A stretch of DNA of 64,000 nucleotides from Erythrophleum ivorense (GCA_026724425.1 JAIUCV010000018.1:1855596-1919595), one strand, 5' to 3'. Positions 50,618-63,875 are shown, counted from the stretch's first letter. A program made the numbers and translations. The notes: generated by a model not told the origin, from the letters alone.

Positions 50618-52189
50618 TGTAACACCATAATCTATTAACCGTGATTATCCATTACTTAAGCTTGATTCCATATGATTCCCAAAGAAAATGACAAAAGCCG
50701 TGGCATTTACTGCTTTAAGTCAGAGTTTAATTAGTCATACTTTGCCCCGTGGGTCTCGTGAACCCATTAATCATATTCTCTACTCAAACTCTATTCATAC
50801 AACTCATACATAGCCTCAAATAACCTATAAACCACAGATATGTAGCCAAAAACCAAGAAAGTGCAATTTCTCAAATGGGCCTAAAAGTCAGATTTTTGGC
50901 TCTAATTTTGAAAAATCATAACTAATTCTAAAAAAATGGGAATTAAGCAAACCATAGCTTTCTGGAAATCTCTAGATGTTAAATTTACACTAAAAATAAT
51001 TCTCAACCACAATCCCATAGTTTAGACCATGTTTGACATTGAAAAAGAGACAAAGGTCTGGCTATCCCTAGTACTGATGTAGCTTGCTGTCATAAACTTC
51101 AAAAATTCATAATTAATTCCACAAAAATCCAATTTGAGAAAAATGTACTAATTTGGAAAGCTACAAATGTGAACTAGAGGATAAAAATAAGTTTAGATCA
51201 TTTCAGTAGCCTTTAGACCTCAAAAACTGATGGAACAGTAACGAAGGTCGGATGGCTTCCCTAATACTGACGCAGAACTTCAGAAAGTTATTTCTCCTTC
51301 TACAGACCTCCAATTGGTATATGTCGTTGTGGATGTCTAGTTTATCCCTATAAAATTTCATAACAATTGGACACTGTTTAGTCTATGAATGAGACAGATT
51401 CATTTTCGAACTAGTTGCACAGTACAATAACCAAAACCAAAAAAATTCTTCAACTTTAACAATTAACCAAATATTCCCTAAACCTCTAAATATTACCTAC
51501 TTTAGCTTCCCAAGAATCTCTCAACAAGCTCTAGAGGCATGCCAAATTTCATATAAAAAAGAGCTCATTTGGTCATACTTTGACAGAGCTCACAATTTAG
51601 CAGTTTTAACACCATAAATGGTTCAAAATGGGAGTAAATGGTCCCCTATATGCTCTAGCACCTCTTGGAAAAGTTTTAAAGCATAAACTTAGTATACATG
51701 AAATGCCCAAGTGGTCAAAATCATCATACATTTCAAACTCATTATGCTACGGGCAAAAATACACTACTACATATAAGCCACCAAAAGGCTAAATCTCATT
51801 TTTCCATTACTTTGGCTCTATACATGGTTTACACATCATTTATACATACATTTACACTTGATCAAATATTTACATCTAAAAAATAATACGTACATATTCA
51901 TTTTGACACCTCGTTACATCAAAAGAACTAAAACAAACTATACAACTGCCTAAACATGCTCAACTAGGCTCCTTACTTTGCACTTTAATCTTCTTGCGCT
52001 CCACCTAACATGTTAAGATGGGAGAGGGAAGGGGGTGAGATTCATGGAATCTCAATAGCTCATGCACTCATTCAAGGAAGCAATCAAGACATATAAATAA
52101 GTCAAAACATGAAAATAGGCATCTATCCATTCACAATCATACAACACATGATTTACATGTCATGAATATCATATCAATGCCAAAAATAA

Positions 52190-52375
52190 GCTCTAGGGAC
52201 TTTTAGTCTAACTTCACCCAATTTTAGGGACTTTTGGATGGCCTTACCCTTGGTTTAGGGACTTTTGACTTAGCCTCACTCAGTTATGAGGCTTTTGGCC
52301 TTGTCTCACCCATTTTTAGGGACTTTTGGCCCCACTTCACCTATTTTAAAGGACTTTTGGCACTGCCTCACCCCA
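52190..52375 (+). repeat. Tandem GGGACTTTTGG-type array inside the inner LTR
   Basis: About five units with the core GGGACTTTTGG or GGGACTTTTAG followed by CCTCACCCA-like segments; counterpart of 42625-42810. Confidence 0.8.
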
Positions 52376-53070
52376 GCAATTTTCATAACCCAAAACATAA
52401 GCATATTGGTACTAATACATCAAGACAACATCGAATGACATGTCTCATAATACAAGCATACAATGACTATTACACATCCAAGAATGCAACAAGAAAGAGT
52501 GGAGAGTTACCTTACAAGCCAACACAAGCCTTCCCTTCACTTCTCTTTATCTTTCTCGGTCTCAACACCATAATTAGATGGAGTCGATTCTTTTGAGCCT
52601 AGACACAACAAAGAGTATAGAAATACTCTCTTATAACTCAAATAAATACTTACAAAGTTAGGGACCTTCATCAAAGCAAACCCTACAAAGTATATAAGAA
52701 CCCCTAATTTTCTCCTTATTTAATTTCACTAACTCTTCTTCTACTTCCTTTGCATTTCTTAACTTATCACACTTTAATTCAAGGATTTCTTGCTTATTCT
52801 AGGTCAGAACAGAGCTATCTTACTCAATCACCCATGGAAAGGAAACTTAAAAGGAGAAGAATAAGATCAAGAAGAAGAAGCATAAAGATCTTTAAAGGTT
52901 CTTACCTTTCTTCCTTGGTTTCCTTCATTCTCTCTTAGCTTCTCTTGGTTTCTCTCTCTCTCTCAAGCCTTTTTCTCTATTTTGGACGACGTTTAGGTCG
53001 ATTAGAAGAAAAGGAGAGGATCTGGACTCTTTAATAAGTAAAATTATCTTTTTTCATGCTTTTCCTGACT

Positions 53071-53282
53071 AACCTTCCCTACGGTGAGCACGTATCAGTC
53101 CCAGACCCCTATTCTCACTACGACGAGCGTTATTGTGAGGAACCCCTTAGTTTTTGTATGAGATGTCCAAACTCGCTATAGCTAGAAGCATTCTCGCTAT
53201 AGCGAACAGGCACATTCACTATAGTTAGGCCATTTCTCGCTATAGTGAACATGTACATTTGTTATAGTCAGGCTGTAGCCAA
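53071..53282 (+). repeat. Array of CGCTATAGCG palindromes near the end of the inner LTR
   Basis: Contains one perfect palindrome, TCGCTATAGCGA at 53194-53205, and several decayed neighbours (CTATAGTGAAC, CTACGACGAGC). Counterpart of 43834-44085. Confidence 0.8.
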
Positions 53283-53339
53283 TAGATTTAGAAAAATTTC
53301 AGGACTTAAAAAATTTCAGCACAATTTTTGGTTGTTACA

Positions 53340-53344
53340 AAAAG
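53340..53344 (+). repeat. Right TSD (AAAAG) of the inner solo LTR
   Basis: Pairs with 50613-50617. Confidence 0.85.
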
Positions 53345-54926
53345 TCCCTAGAACATGAAAATGGCTTGATGTGGAAATGTGGCATGGAAATGTAGTATAA
53401 CACACTTTATGCTTGCTCACTTGTGATTTTGATGTATGTATGTTTTGAATGTATGTGTGAATGGGTGTGTGAGCTATTGAGATTCTTGGAATCTCACTCC
53501 CTTCTCCCCTTCACTTTTGAAATGTCTAGGTGGTACTCAAAACTAAGGAAATGTAAGCCAAGAACATTAAATGACTACACTTTGTTTATTTTGTAGTCTA
53601 ACTTGTGATGGAATGTCAAAGAAGCTTGTACATATTATTTTTGGTAATGTAAGACCTTAAGCACATGTATTATGATATATAAACTCTATGTAAGCTTTAT
53701 GTAGCATTAAATCAATGAGATTATGTATTTGGACCCTTGAATGACATATGTGCTTAGTGTATTAATGGATGTTGAATGGCCAAAATGAGATGTATGGGAT
53801 TTAAGACCACTTGAGCAGCTCCCACAAGTCATAATTATGCTTTTAAACTTGCCCAAGAGGTGCCAAACTCAAGAGGAGGCCATTTGGACCAAAGTGGCTC
53901 TTGATATGGAGCAAAAATAACCATTTCATGAGGCTATGTCACTTTTTATCCAAATGAGCTCTTCTTCATCTAAAATTTGTCATAAATCTAGAGCTTATTG
54001 AGAGCTTTTTGGGAAGTTAAAGTTGATAATTTTTGGAGGTCTATGGAATATTTGGCGAATTGTTGAAATTAGAAATTTTTCTAGTTTTGGTCATTGGTAT
54101 TGTAGCACTGGTCCGAAATTAAATTCTATCATTTATAGGGCAAATGATGTCCAATTCCCATGAAATTTTATAAAGAGAAACAAAAAATTTTTAGTGACTT
54201 GTGCCAACTAGAAGCACCTCATTTGGATATCTAGAGAGGGAGATATAAATTTTTAAATTTCCTGCCCAGTATCAAGTGCCCCAACTGACCTCAGGTATTG
54301 TTTGATTAGGTTTCAAGGTCTAGGCATATTGAACTAGTTAGGAATTATTTTTTCCCTCTAGCTAACATCTACAGCTTTCTAGATTGGCATCATTTGTATA
54401 GATTGGATTTTTTTAGAATTAATTGAATATTTTTAAAATGTGCTGTAGAATTCTGTGATAGTACTAGTGGATTGCCTGACCTCTGGACCATTTCGAATAT
54501 CAAACATCTTTTGTGTTATGTTCCATGCTTGGACATATTTTTAGAATAAAGTAGACATGTGTAGCTTCCTAGAATAGTAAAGAATGCTTAATTTTAATTT
54601 TTTTAAAATTAGTTATAATTTTTCAAAATTTGTGATAGAAGTGAGGAAATTTTGTCTAAAAATACATATATGAATTTTATGCTTCCTCTTGCCATACACG
54701 AGCACTAGGTCAATTTTGGTGATGGAAATGAGTTCTATCAATGCAATTAAATATGGGAATATGATACACGAGCTTACATGATCCACGTGACACTGAACAA
54801 AATTTTTATACGCGACACAATGCTAAATAATGCATTATTTTAATGCCTTTTTCTTGAATATTTGCATGATTCTTAGAAATAAGTTTTTTGAAGGCATGAG
54901 ATAAGCTAAGAAATTATGGTATTATA

Positions 54927-54931
54927 GAGGA
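54927..54931 (+). repeat. Right TSD (GAGGA) of the outer solo LTR
   Basis: Pairs with 48583-48587 and restores the hAT sequence when the insertion is ignored. Confidence 0.85.
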
Positions 54932-55246
54932 GCCAAAGCCATTACCCTTTTTCTCTTTTGCCACAAAAGCTTTTGTGAACCCTTTTTTTGTGACTCTTGT
55001 TCTTGACTTCCTTTACCATTATCAAAACACTCAACAATATTATCATCACCCTTATTCATATCATTTAATATTTTTAAAAAAATAAATTTCTTTCCTTTTC
55101 TAACATTCATTCACAAGGTATAACTTCTTTGTATGTTTTGACTAGATGAAACTTCATTTTAAATGCTTATCCTCATGTAACCAAGTCTTAAGAGACTTAT
55201 AGTGATCTCAAGCAACATCTTTCTTTGCCTTCTTTTTTAAAACCAT

Positions 55247-58200
55247 AGCTTAAAATTTGAGCCTTAAACTAAAAGAGAAGAAAGAACCACTTGAGGGTAG
55301 AACTAGAAAAATTTTAAACTTCTTAGTGAGCCACCACACCAGCTTACCATGTCTAAAGAACTAAATAGCAGTTAAAGATATTTTAGTTACCTATGGCTAA
55401 TGAACAAAATAGAATAGGAAATTGCTTACAGCTAAATTTTAGGTTTTGGGTGTATAATATATAATTAAGTTAATATGAGGCAATATGATTTTCAAGCATA
55501 ATGCTGTGATATACTACAAATGTCTAACTAAGTGAAACATCGTTGTTCTAATTATAAGAAGAAAAAAGTTAAAATATGATATTATGCTGCAAGTGCTCCT
55601 ATTAAGTGAAATAACATAGTTTGTGTTGTTTCACCTAAAAGAAAAAAAGTAATCGTCTCTGTAACCTAACAGATTTGTAGTATTTTAAATTATTGAAATG
55701 TTGTGAATTGTCATTTTCAAAGCGAATTGCACGATTTTGACAATTTAAATAAATGATTCTAGCACAACAATGATTCAAGTAGTGATACATATTGTTGCAC
55801 GCTTGAATTGAGAAAAATCATGTATTTTGAAATGCTTATAGAATGATTTCAATTACTATGTTTATTACCTTTTCTTTTTATTCCCATTTTGCCCTTCAGT
55901 CGTTGAAAGCAAAAAAAAATGATGCCACTCACTTTTATTCCTTCCCTATTTCCCAAAGTTTCTTCGACCTCTCCATCATCTTTGTTACTTTCATAAACTT
56001 TAACAACTTTTTCTATCCACAGTGTCTTCACTTCAATTTCTAGCAACTCCATCCCTTTATATTGCCACTTCCTTATTTTGTTTAGGCTAATTTTAATGTC
56101 ATCTCCTTCAAATGTTTGTTGCTTCTTCACCATCATAGCATCACCTTTAAACTATGTTCAAGCAGTTGAAATTCACTTTGCCGATAATGAATTTCTTACC
56201 TTCCAATTACTAGTGTCCTTGGGAGTGAGATTGGTTGGAAAATTTCCATTTTCGTGCAATTGCAGTGTCGGGCATTTAGGAGTTCTTAAGCTTTACTAAT
56301 CTTGCTAAAAAATACCCTCCTTTTTATTGGCTTTTCCTTCATTGGGTTAAAGAGAACTTCACTTCCATTTTCTATTTGCCATGTTTAGTTATCAGCTCAA
56401 TTGAGGAGTTTTGTTGTTATAGGGAAATTTGTTTAATTGAACACTTGAGGTGTGACACCCACCTACCACATTTTCTAATTTTAGCTCCCTAAGGTAATTT
56501 GTAAATTCCCTTGTATTATAAGTTAATTTGAATAACTTATGTTAAGGCTAATGTTCTATTACATCCCTAGCTTTGTTACTTGGTTGATGTCTTATGAAAC
56601 TATTTACTTAGATATTGCTTCCTTTTTATAAAGAATTAAGTCATAATATTCTAATTTTATCATATTTGAATGTAAGATTTATCATGTATAAAACCCACTA
56701 TATATTTACATTTAAAAAAATTAATGGAAAACTCTTTTTCAAAAAATACAAAAATACAAAAAAGGTTCTCCTACATTTACTATTTCCTACACCTAAAGTG
56801 GATAGATCCTAATTTACCATACCTAAGTCACTAGCTACAAATTATAGATGGTGTGACACCTATAAAGGGTATGTCTACCTACAACACTACTACTTTAAAT
56901 GTCAGCTTGAGGCTTGTTTTGGTGAGTTGGACATATTATGAAAATAATGAGTGTATATAATTCTTAGTAGACAGTAACAACACTAAAAACTAATGACGGT
57001 ATTAACTGTATCAAGTTATAGAAATTATTTTCATGGTTATACTTTATTTATAGTAATAAAATACATATGCCATTAGAGTGTTTGAATAATACTATAAGAA
57101 CTAGAATAAAAGAAATAGAACATATTAATAGTAAATAGGTTAAACCCTCTTTTTTAATATTATTTTACTATAGCGATTCTAAAAGTATAGTACCCACAAT
57201 TTTTATATACATTCCAAAAATATTGTAAGGAATTTTTCTTTACACGTGCACAAAAGTTATCTTTACATCTAATGCTTGGCCTAGTCTATTATTTGCCAAG
57301 TTATCAGTTGTATCTTTTAATAATTGGGGTAAGGCCGATAAGAGGTATATAATGTACTCCACCTTAAATGTCACTTGAACAATGGTCATATTAATTTGGA
57401 CACATCATGAAAATAGTGAGAATTTATAATTCTCAATTAATAATAACAATAGTTAAAATTTCATGATGATACCAATATGATTATATTGCATTTATGGTAA
57501 CTAAATAAGAAAGATATCCTTTTATAACTTATGCATAAGTATCATTTCACCACGGCGGCATAACATCATTTTATAGTTTATGTATAAATATCATCTCATC
57601 ATGGCATAATAATATGTGTGTATATTCATGGTAGAATAATATTTTTATCTTTATCATTTCTTTTTGAATATATCTGCTAACTTTACTTGTCTGTGTGAAT
57701 TGGAACCAAATTGTTGAACGCTTTTTCCTAACTTAGGCATTCCCTAGAATGCATCCACAATGGAGAATCAAGCAATCAAAAGTTACCTCATTTTACTCTT
57801 TTCTATTTGAGGATCATCCCTGTAGTTCCTCGGGATCATCTCATTTTCATAACTTTTTTCTTTGAAGATCATTTCTCATCTCATATTCCTTTTTGGCATT
57901 ATTTTTTCTTTATTTTTCATGATAATCTTGTAAATAATCTAAATGCAGTCTTGCTCATAGAATAATCCATATACATTATCTTTCTTTTTAGGCATTATTC
58001 TTAATCACATAGATAATTAATCATAATTTCAGAAAATTTCTTAAAGCACATAATATGGACAATACCACTTAAAAATTAACTTAGCATGGATATCATAATC
58101 TAATTTGAGCAAATAAAAGGTATAATTTATTGATTTTAATTACTTTAATTTATGCATGTAAAATTTTAAATTAACTCAAAAATTAAGTTATACGTAATAT

Positions 58201-58755
58201 TGCTATACTCTAATTTAAAGGAGAAAACAACATAATTAATTTGGGCATGGTTCTTTTAACTTATTCAAAATTCTAGATTAATTTATGTAAAATAAAATTA
58301 CTATAATTATAAATTAAAATATTGATTTAATATATGTATATATATGAAAGAATATATATGTGTGTGTGTGTGTGTGTGTGTATCTCTATATACACATGCA
58401 TTAAGGCTTATATATAGCAAAAAAAAATCAAAATCAACAACTTATATATAGACAAATATCTTGTACCATCCTGAACAATAATAGTCTAGCTAGAAGAGAT
58501 TTAAGGAGGATAAAATGAACTAAGACCTTGCTAAAAATGTAGTTATTGAAAATATAAGAAATTTGAACCAATTAAATCCTTTATGTTTGCTAAGTCCTAG
58601 TCAATAAATTCTAAGTTATAATGGCTAAATAATGTTTACTAAATCTTTATAGGGTTGTTGTGTCATCTAGATTGTCTTAGATGGTCTATTATCCCCTGGG
58701 GCTCTTAACACATGCCAACAAGGTACCTTGGAAAGCTTGAAATTTCACTTTAGTA
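55247..58755. other. Repeat-rich AT spacer with an internal direct repeat
   Basis: Contains a loose direct repeat: about 56880-57010 and 57350-57470 share the order TTTAAATGTCA, GGACATATTATGAAAATA / GGACACATCATGAAAATA, TATAATTCT, AATAACAA. The segment 57631-57745 recurs at 63862-63985. A (TG)n run lies at about 58361-58382. The overlapping frames at 55843-56299 have no domain I recognise. Confidence 0.45.
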
Positions 58756-58760
58756 GACAA
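58756..58760 (+). repeat. Left TSD (GACAA) of solo LTR
   Basis: GACAA, repeated at 61931-61935. Confidence 0.8.
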
Positions 58761-61700
58761 TGTAATATCCAATTTTCCTAAATTGAATTGAAACTAATGA
58801 AATAATAAAAGAAGACCCCATAATAGAATGAAATAGGGTCAAATAAGAATAGAGTAATAATCTGAGCATCCAAAAATGTACTTACAAAGTTAAAGATGGC
58901 CCAAATTAGGAGCCAAAAGGACTAAATAGTTTAAATTAAAAAACAATGACAAAATCATAATTGCGGGCAACCTTTTAAAAGCTCAAAGGAGGAAGTTTTA
59001 AATGGCAAAATTAAATTTCTTAAGGTTTTTAGAGGCCCTAAAAATCATAAAAAATATTAGAATAACTAAAACCCATTCGATGTATATTTTATATTGTTGG
59101 TTGATCCAAACTTTGACCAAACAATTCGAGATGATTTTAAATACCATAAAATTGAAAGTAAATATTTTTAATAAATTAGAAGACCTAAATTTTCATATGA
59201 AAAATACGATTCTTAAAAAGGAGCTAACATGAGCCTAAATAGAGAAAATGAAGTTGAAGGGCATAACGAGAATTTATGAAAATGTCTTAAATCATCACCC
59301 TTCATATTTTATTAGGTCATGTCATCCTCCTTTAGTTTAGAACCACCTTTGAAGCCCCCAAACCAGTAGCTGAATACGCACTAAAGGGAGGAAGAGGAAT
59401 GATGGAAAGAAGCCATTCTAGATAAGAAAATTTACTCTTTTTCATAATTTTGGCTTTACCAATCTTGTTATCCTCTTTAAGCTATTTCTCTTGGTAGTTT
59501 TAGTTTCTTAAAAGGAAGGATTTTATGGTTGAACTTTTGAAAGAAGGAGAGGATTTGAGGAAATTAAGTATAGCATCATATTCTTCTCTTGATGAGCCTT
59601 AAGATAAGATGTGATTCATGGTGGAAGAATGGCTTCTTCTTGTCTTCTCCTTCCTCTGAATGTTCGACTAACCCTAGCACCATAGGAAGGGAATATGTTT
59701 TGAACGAAAGCAATGTAGAACTAAGGGTTTGGAAGTAAAGAGAACAATGTGTAATTAATATAATTTATTAAAAGCTTATGGAATGCAACTTATAGATGTT
59801 AGGGTTTCTATTGCACTCTAGGGAGTTTTGGAACTATTAAAAGGTATTTTGGGCTATATGAATTCATGATTAAGTTAAAGAGAAACCAAGGCATACCTAT
59901 ATGCATCAACATCTTAGAAAAAACAAGGAAAACTCTATGTTGCTCTTTCATAAGCCATGGGTTAGCCAAGTGGGATATGGAGCACTTAGGGAGTTTTCTT
60001 GGGTTCCAATGATTTAAGAAATTTAGATATGATGATAAATAATTATGAAACCATTGGATTGAATTTAGAAGCCTTAAATTGAAAGTTGAATTTTTAGTAT
60101 CTAAATTAGGTTAAAGAAGTAAATTTGTCTTACACTCTTTTAACTAAGCATATGAGGCTTTAAATGAGTTTCTTTAGAGTTATAAGATTTACAGCAAGTA
60201 AGAGTTTGGGGTTTAGAAAGTAAAAACCAAAAGTTGCTTTTTGTTGGACCTAAATTAGCCTTAAACTCTATATTAGATTTTAATGGGATTAAGTGAAGAT
60301 AATGGGACCTAGAATGGATTCTAATGGATTAATTTGCCTTATGAATTGATGTGTGTAGGTCAAACTAGTTCAAACACACCAAATTGGGTGTCAAGTCAAG
60401 AAGAGCTAAGATAAGTGAACCAAGAAGTGGGTTGGTGGCATTTTGAACCTTCACAAACTCTAAGGTAGCTTCATCTCCTTTTCTTTCATGCATATAAATT
60501 CTTAAATGAGTTGAAATGATTGTGTATTATTGCTTAATGCATTTATGAAATATGTTTTATTTTCCAAAATGAGTTATATGTATATGAGATGGCTATGTGA
60601 TGGCTCCTAACTCCCTATAGAGTGGAGTTGAGCGTAATAGCTCTTCCTTATCCCCAAGTTAATATTAGTTGAACTCAACTAATTTATGATGATACCATGG
60701 CTTGAAAATGAATAAGTTTTTATGCTATATGATGCATTTGAGTCATATGAAGCACATGTTTAGCATTTCTGCACCACATGCATTGCATTTACTTATGATG
60801 TTCATGTATGCATCAATTGGATGAGATTGGCTACTGAAATTCTTCCTAGAATCTCACTCCTATGTTCCTACTAACCATTTCAAGATCACCAAGCCAAAGT
60901 AAGGACATTGAAAGGACTTGAATATTAGAAATGATGTATTAAGAATGTTACATGTACTAAATTTTGATGAATGTATTAATACAACATTCAAATACATTCC
61001 TTTGTATCATTAATGACCTATGATGTAAAATGATGTAGATAATCCATGTCTTATGTTGGAACCATGTGTATGAGCATGAGAACATGTGTGTTAGTCATTT
61101 TGGTGTATGATATGGCTATTGATGCATGAGATGGACTATGTAGTGCAATGGGAAATATGTGTAAGTTAGGTGTAAGGGGTTATATTTTGATCCAATCCAT
61201 TTTTCATGTAATGAAATTAATAGAAATGAAGTTTATAATGATTGAAATTTGCTCAAAGTGGAAGAATTCCATTAAGATGCCAATTGGATCATTTTGAACC
61301 CAAAATTGGTCTTAAAAATGGCCTAAGTTGAATCTCCACCAAAAGTGGCCCAAATGACCTAATTTGGGTATAAAATTTGGCATGCAATTAGACCCTTAAT
61401 AAATCTTTTTAACAAGCTAAGAATGAGAATTTTTGGAGCACTATAGAATATTTTATGAATTCTTAGACTTCAAAAAATTATGCAGATTGGCCCTGATACT
61501 GTTCATACTGTCTAGTTCTAGTTTTTTGTGTTTTTAAGCAAGTCAAATGAATTTAGTTGCTCATGAAATTTTTACAAGTATAAAGTTCATATTCAAAGCT
61601 TTTCGTAGACACCTAATTTGCATGAGTTGAAATTACGTAACTCAAGTTATGAATTTTTGAAATTTGATGTAGAATATGTGCAATGATGCCATTTTGGGTC

Positions 61701-61930
61701 TATGGACTACTTTATGTTTTCAATGTGCATTTTCTAACCTAATAGACCTAAACAAGTTTGTTTATGATAAATATGAGTAAAAGAAATGAAAGAATTGAAA
61801 TTGGACCCCTACAGCTTATTTTGACACGTAAAGAGGCTAATTTTGCCTTGAAATGCATGGTAATGGTTGAATGCTTTGTGTTTAATGCATAAAATTGATA
61901 CGCACATGAGTTAAAGAACTAGGTATGACA
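58761..61930 (-). mobile_element. Solo LTR, divergent member of the long-LTR group (3170 bp)
   Basis: Begins TGTAATATCC and ends GGTATGACA (TGT...ACA), flanked by GACAA on both sides. Its internal order resembles the outer LTR at 48588, also in minus orientation: a GAATCTCACTCC block near 60850, then a CCCAAATGACCTAATTTGGG block near 61350 and blocks on CTAGTTCTAG near 61510. No internal element sequence follows, so it is a solo LTR. Similarity is lower than between the other copies, so it may be a sister subfamily. The 76-codon frame at 59002-59232 is chance. Confidence 0.78.
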
Positions 61931-61935
61931 GACAA
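61931..61935 (+). repeat. Right TSD (GACAA) of solo LTR
   Basis: Pairs with 58756-58760. Confidence 0.8.
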
Positions 61936-63600
61936 AAGGTGTTCCTATAGTGATTAATTGATTGCCTAATTGGAGCAATTGACTGGAAAGTCAAACCTTG
62001 TTGATTGCTTAATTGGTCTCTAATTGACTAGTCATATCTAAACTAGTAGACAAAGCTTAGAAAAGAGGAGAATTTCCAAGCTTTCCATTAACGTACCTTT
62101 CCCGAACCTGAAACAACACCAACCAAACAACTTAGGACAATTTTGAATATGATGAAACATCTTTAAGGTGATGCCACTAAGGTCTAAACCTCTTAAATCA
62201 AAATTTGACTTAGTGACCTCCTTTAATTACAAACCATACGATTATCATCTATTACCTTAACAATCCCAAACCATTATAACCATCCATATGACATTGATAC
62301 GAGACCAACAAATTAGAAACCATTATCCATGCAACTAATTAGTCATAAATACATGTATCTATCATTAATTACAAAATAACCAAAGCAACCCAAATTGCAT
62401 GTGAGATCTTTTTACAAAAGAATAATGTATCACTTAAAGTCCTAGTCGCTATCCTCACATGTATAAAGCACAAAATATCAAGAGTCTTGCACTTGACATT
62501 CTCGTATCATAAGTTGTAAGTCATTTACAATTTGCCAAAATATTAAATCAAAATATAGGCTATCAAAAAAGTCAACTTAATCTTCCTAGTAAATTCCCTG
62601 GTTACTTATTCTTGTTGCAACCCAAACCTTTACTTGAAAATATTAGCTTACAACTAGGGTGAGATATAAAATCTTAGTAACAAAAGGTAATCTCCATATA
62701 CATTCATATAGGCAAATAGGAATAAACTTGTTCATGGCAAAATTACATGGTAAAATTATTAATTCATCATGTCATATTTAACTAATCAAAAGTAACAAAT
62801 TTGACAACAATTCTCATAATCATTAGCCAATAACTAAATCAGTGGGGTAGGATACACCTACAAAGTCCACGACATCTTATAAGTAGCCAAGACATACATG
62901 TGAGTTCCACATGCTAACCATTCTACTAGAATACACTTGTGAGATCCATGGTAGTCATTGGGACATACTTACAAGGTCCACAATGAAATACACATAAGTA
63001 GTCAAACTTAACATGGCATCAAATAAAACATAATCGAGCATATATAAGTTATAAACATGGTTTCATAGCAAATATGAATGAAATTAGACCTTGATTACCT
63101 CAATGATATTTTTAACTTCCCAGTTAGCTACTAACAGCTAGCAAATAAGATCACAAGCCTATACTAACATTGACAACCATTACATATTCATTAATCTAAG
63201 GAGACTTGTACTTTAAATTAATCAACACAGAACAAATTACTTAATTTCACCTTACCTTAGCCTCGAAGAGTTGCAAAATACCAATTTGAGCTCAAGAATA
63301 CAAGCTCACAAATGAGTTATCTCTTTACCTTGAATTTTCACACATACACATAGCACCACACCAAAATTAGCCATGGAGATGAACATGTAGCAAAAAATAC
63401 ATGTATCTAATTAAATTTAAACTAAGTATTATAAAGCTAAGATTTGATAAAATCAAATAAGTATATTTATTGAAATTTTAATGTAAACATATTATCAAAC
63501 ATGATTTACATAATTTATTGTAAAATGCAATTATATAAAGTATTTTAATTAGATCACACAATACATATTTATATATCTTAATTAGACAAGGATGTTACAC
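61936..63600. other. AT-rich spacer with repeat-like sequence
   Basis: Repeats of CTAATTGGAGCAATTGACTG-type words at 61960-62030 and a series of ACAAGGTCCAC / GAGATCCA-type phrases at 62850-62990 suggest old LTR sequence. No coding frame or RNA gene seen. Confidence 0.4.
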
Positions 63601-63609
63601 ATATCTTAT

Positions 63610-63875
63610 AATAATAAGGCATGCATAATCATGGTAGAAAGATATTATCATGATGCATGCATACTCATACAAAATAATATCATTTCATAACAGATACATA
63701 CTTATGGCATAATAATATCATCTCATATAACACATGTATACTTATGGCAAAGTAATATCATCTTATAATACATTTATACTTATGGCAGAATAATAGTATC
63801 ATATAATGCATGCATACTTGTGGTAGAATATCATATCCTAATGCAGGCAAACTCATGGTAGAATAATATTTTTAT
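63610..63875 (+). repeat. Tandem array of ~35-40 bp units
   Basis: About seven units, each with a (C)ATACTTATGGCA-like head and an (A)ATAATATCATCTCATA-like tail. Units drift but stay in step. A shorter related run lies at 57520-57640. Confidence 0.75.

Larger units (their letters stand above)
50618..53339 (+). mobile_element. Inner solo LTR (2722 bp), inserted in the outer LTR
   Basis: Begins TGTAACACCATAATC and ends GGTTGTTACA, with perfect TGTAACA / TGTTACA termini, flanked by AAAAG. It is the same family and orientation as 41049-44111, about 340 bp shorter, and carries the same two internal arrays. It must be the younger insertion, because it splits the outer LTR. Frames of 62-120 codons within it have no recognisable domain. 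Confidence 0.9.
48588..54926 (-). mobile_element. Outer solo LTR (about 3.6 kb without its own insertion), inserted in the hAT pseudogene
   Basis: On the + strand it begins TGTAACGAATG and ends ATGGTATTATA, a decayed form of the TGTTACA end, and it is flanked by GAGGA. It is the reverse-oriented relative of the LTRs at 41049 and 50618: the CAAAAGTCCC array at 50450-50617 and the GAATCTCACTCCC block near 53490 are complements of theirs. It is interrupted at 50617/53345 by another solo LTR. Without that insert and its 5-bp duplication it is 3612 bp. Reading frames at 49444-49659, 49811-50062 and 50191-50443 are chance frames in LTR sequence. Confidence 0.85.
46443..55246 (-). pseudogene. hAT-superfamily transposase (BED / DUF659 / dimerisation), decayed and split by LTR insertion
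   Basis: Two minus-strand parts, 55246-54932 and 48582-46443, are one transposase once the insertion 48583-54931 is left out. The first part has a BED-finger-like N-terminus (an AKKDVA start; Cys pairs lost) and a basic NVRKGKKF stretch. The second has the DUF659 signature, with FEWKKIDCTLM and then TNGKSTSLINFL at about 48350-48260. It continues through SSSIAYFLNPK near 47480 and the C-terminal dimerisation region (about 47060-46860), and ends in an acidic tail before a TAG at 46443-46445. Many stops and shifts break the frame, so no active transposase is made. Terminal inverted repeats could not be fixed with confidence. Confidence 0.8.

Noticed and set aside
55849..56136. 95-codon minus-strand frame with charged sequence
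   Set aside because: No family recognised and stops surround it; possibly transposon-derived but not supportable.
63610..63875. Regularly spaced repeats that could suggest a CRISPR-like array
   Set aside because: Units are contiguous, drifting tandem repeats without unique spacers, in a plant genome.
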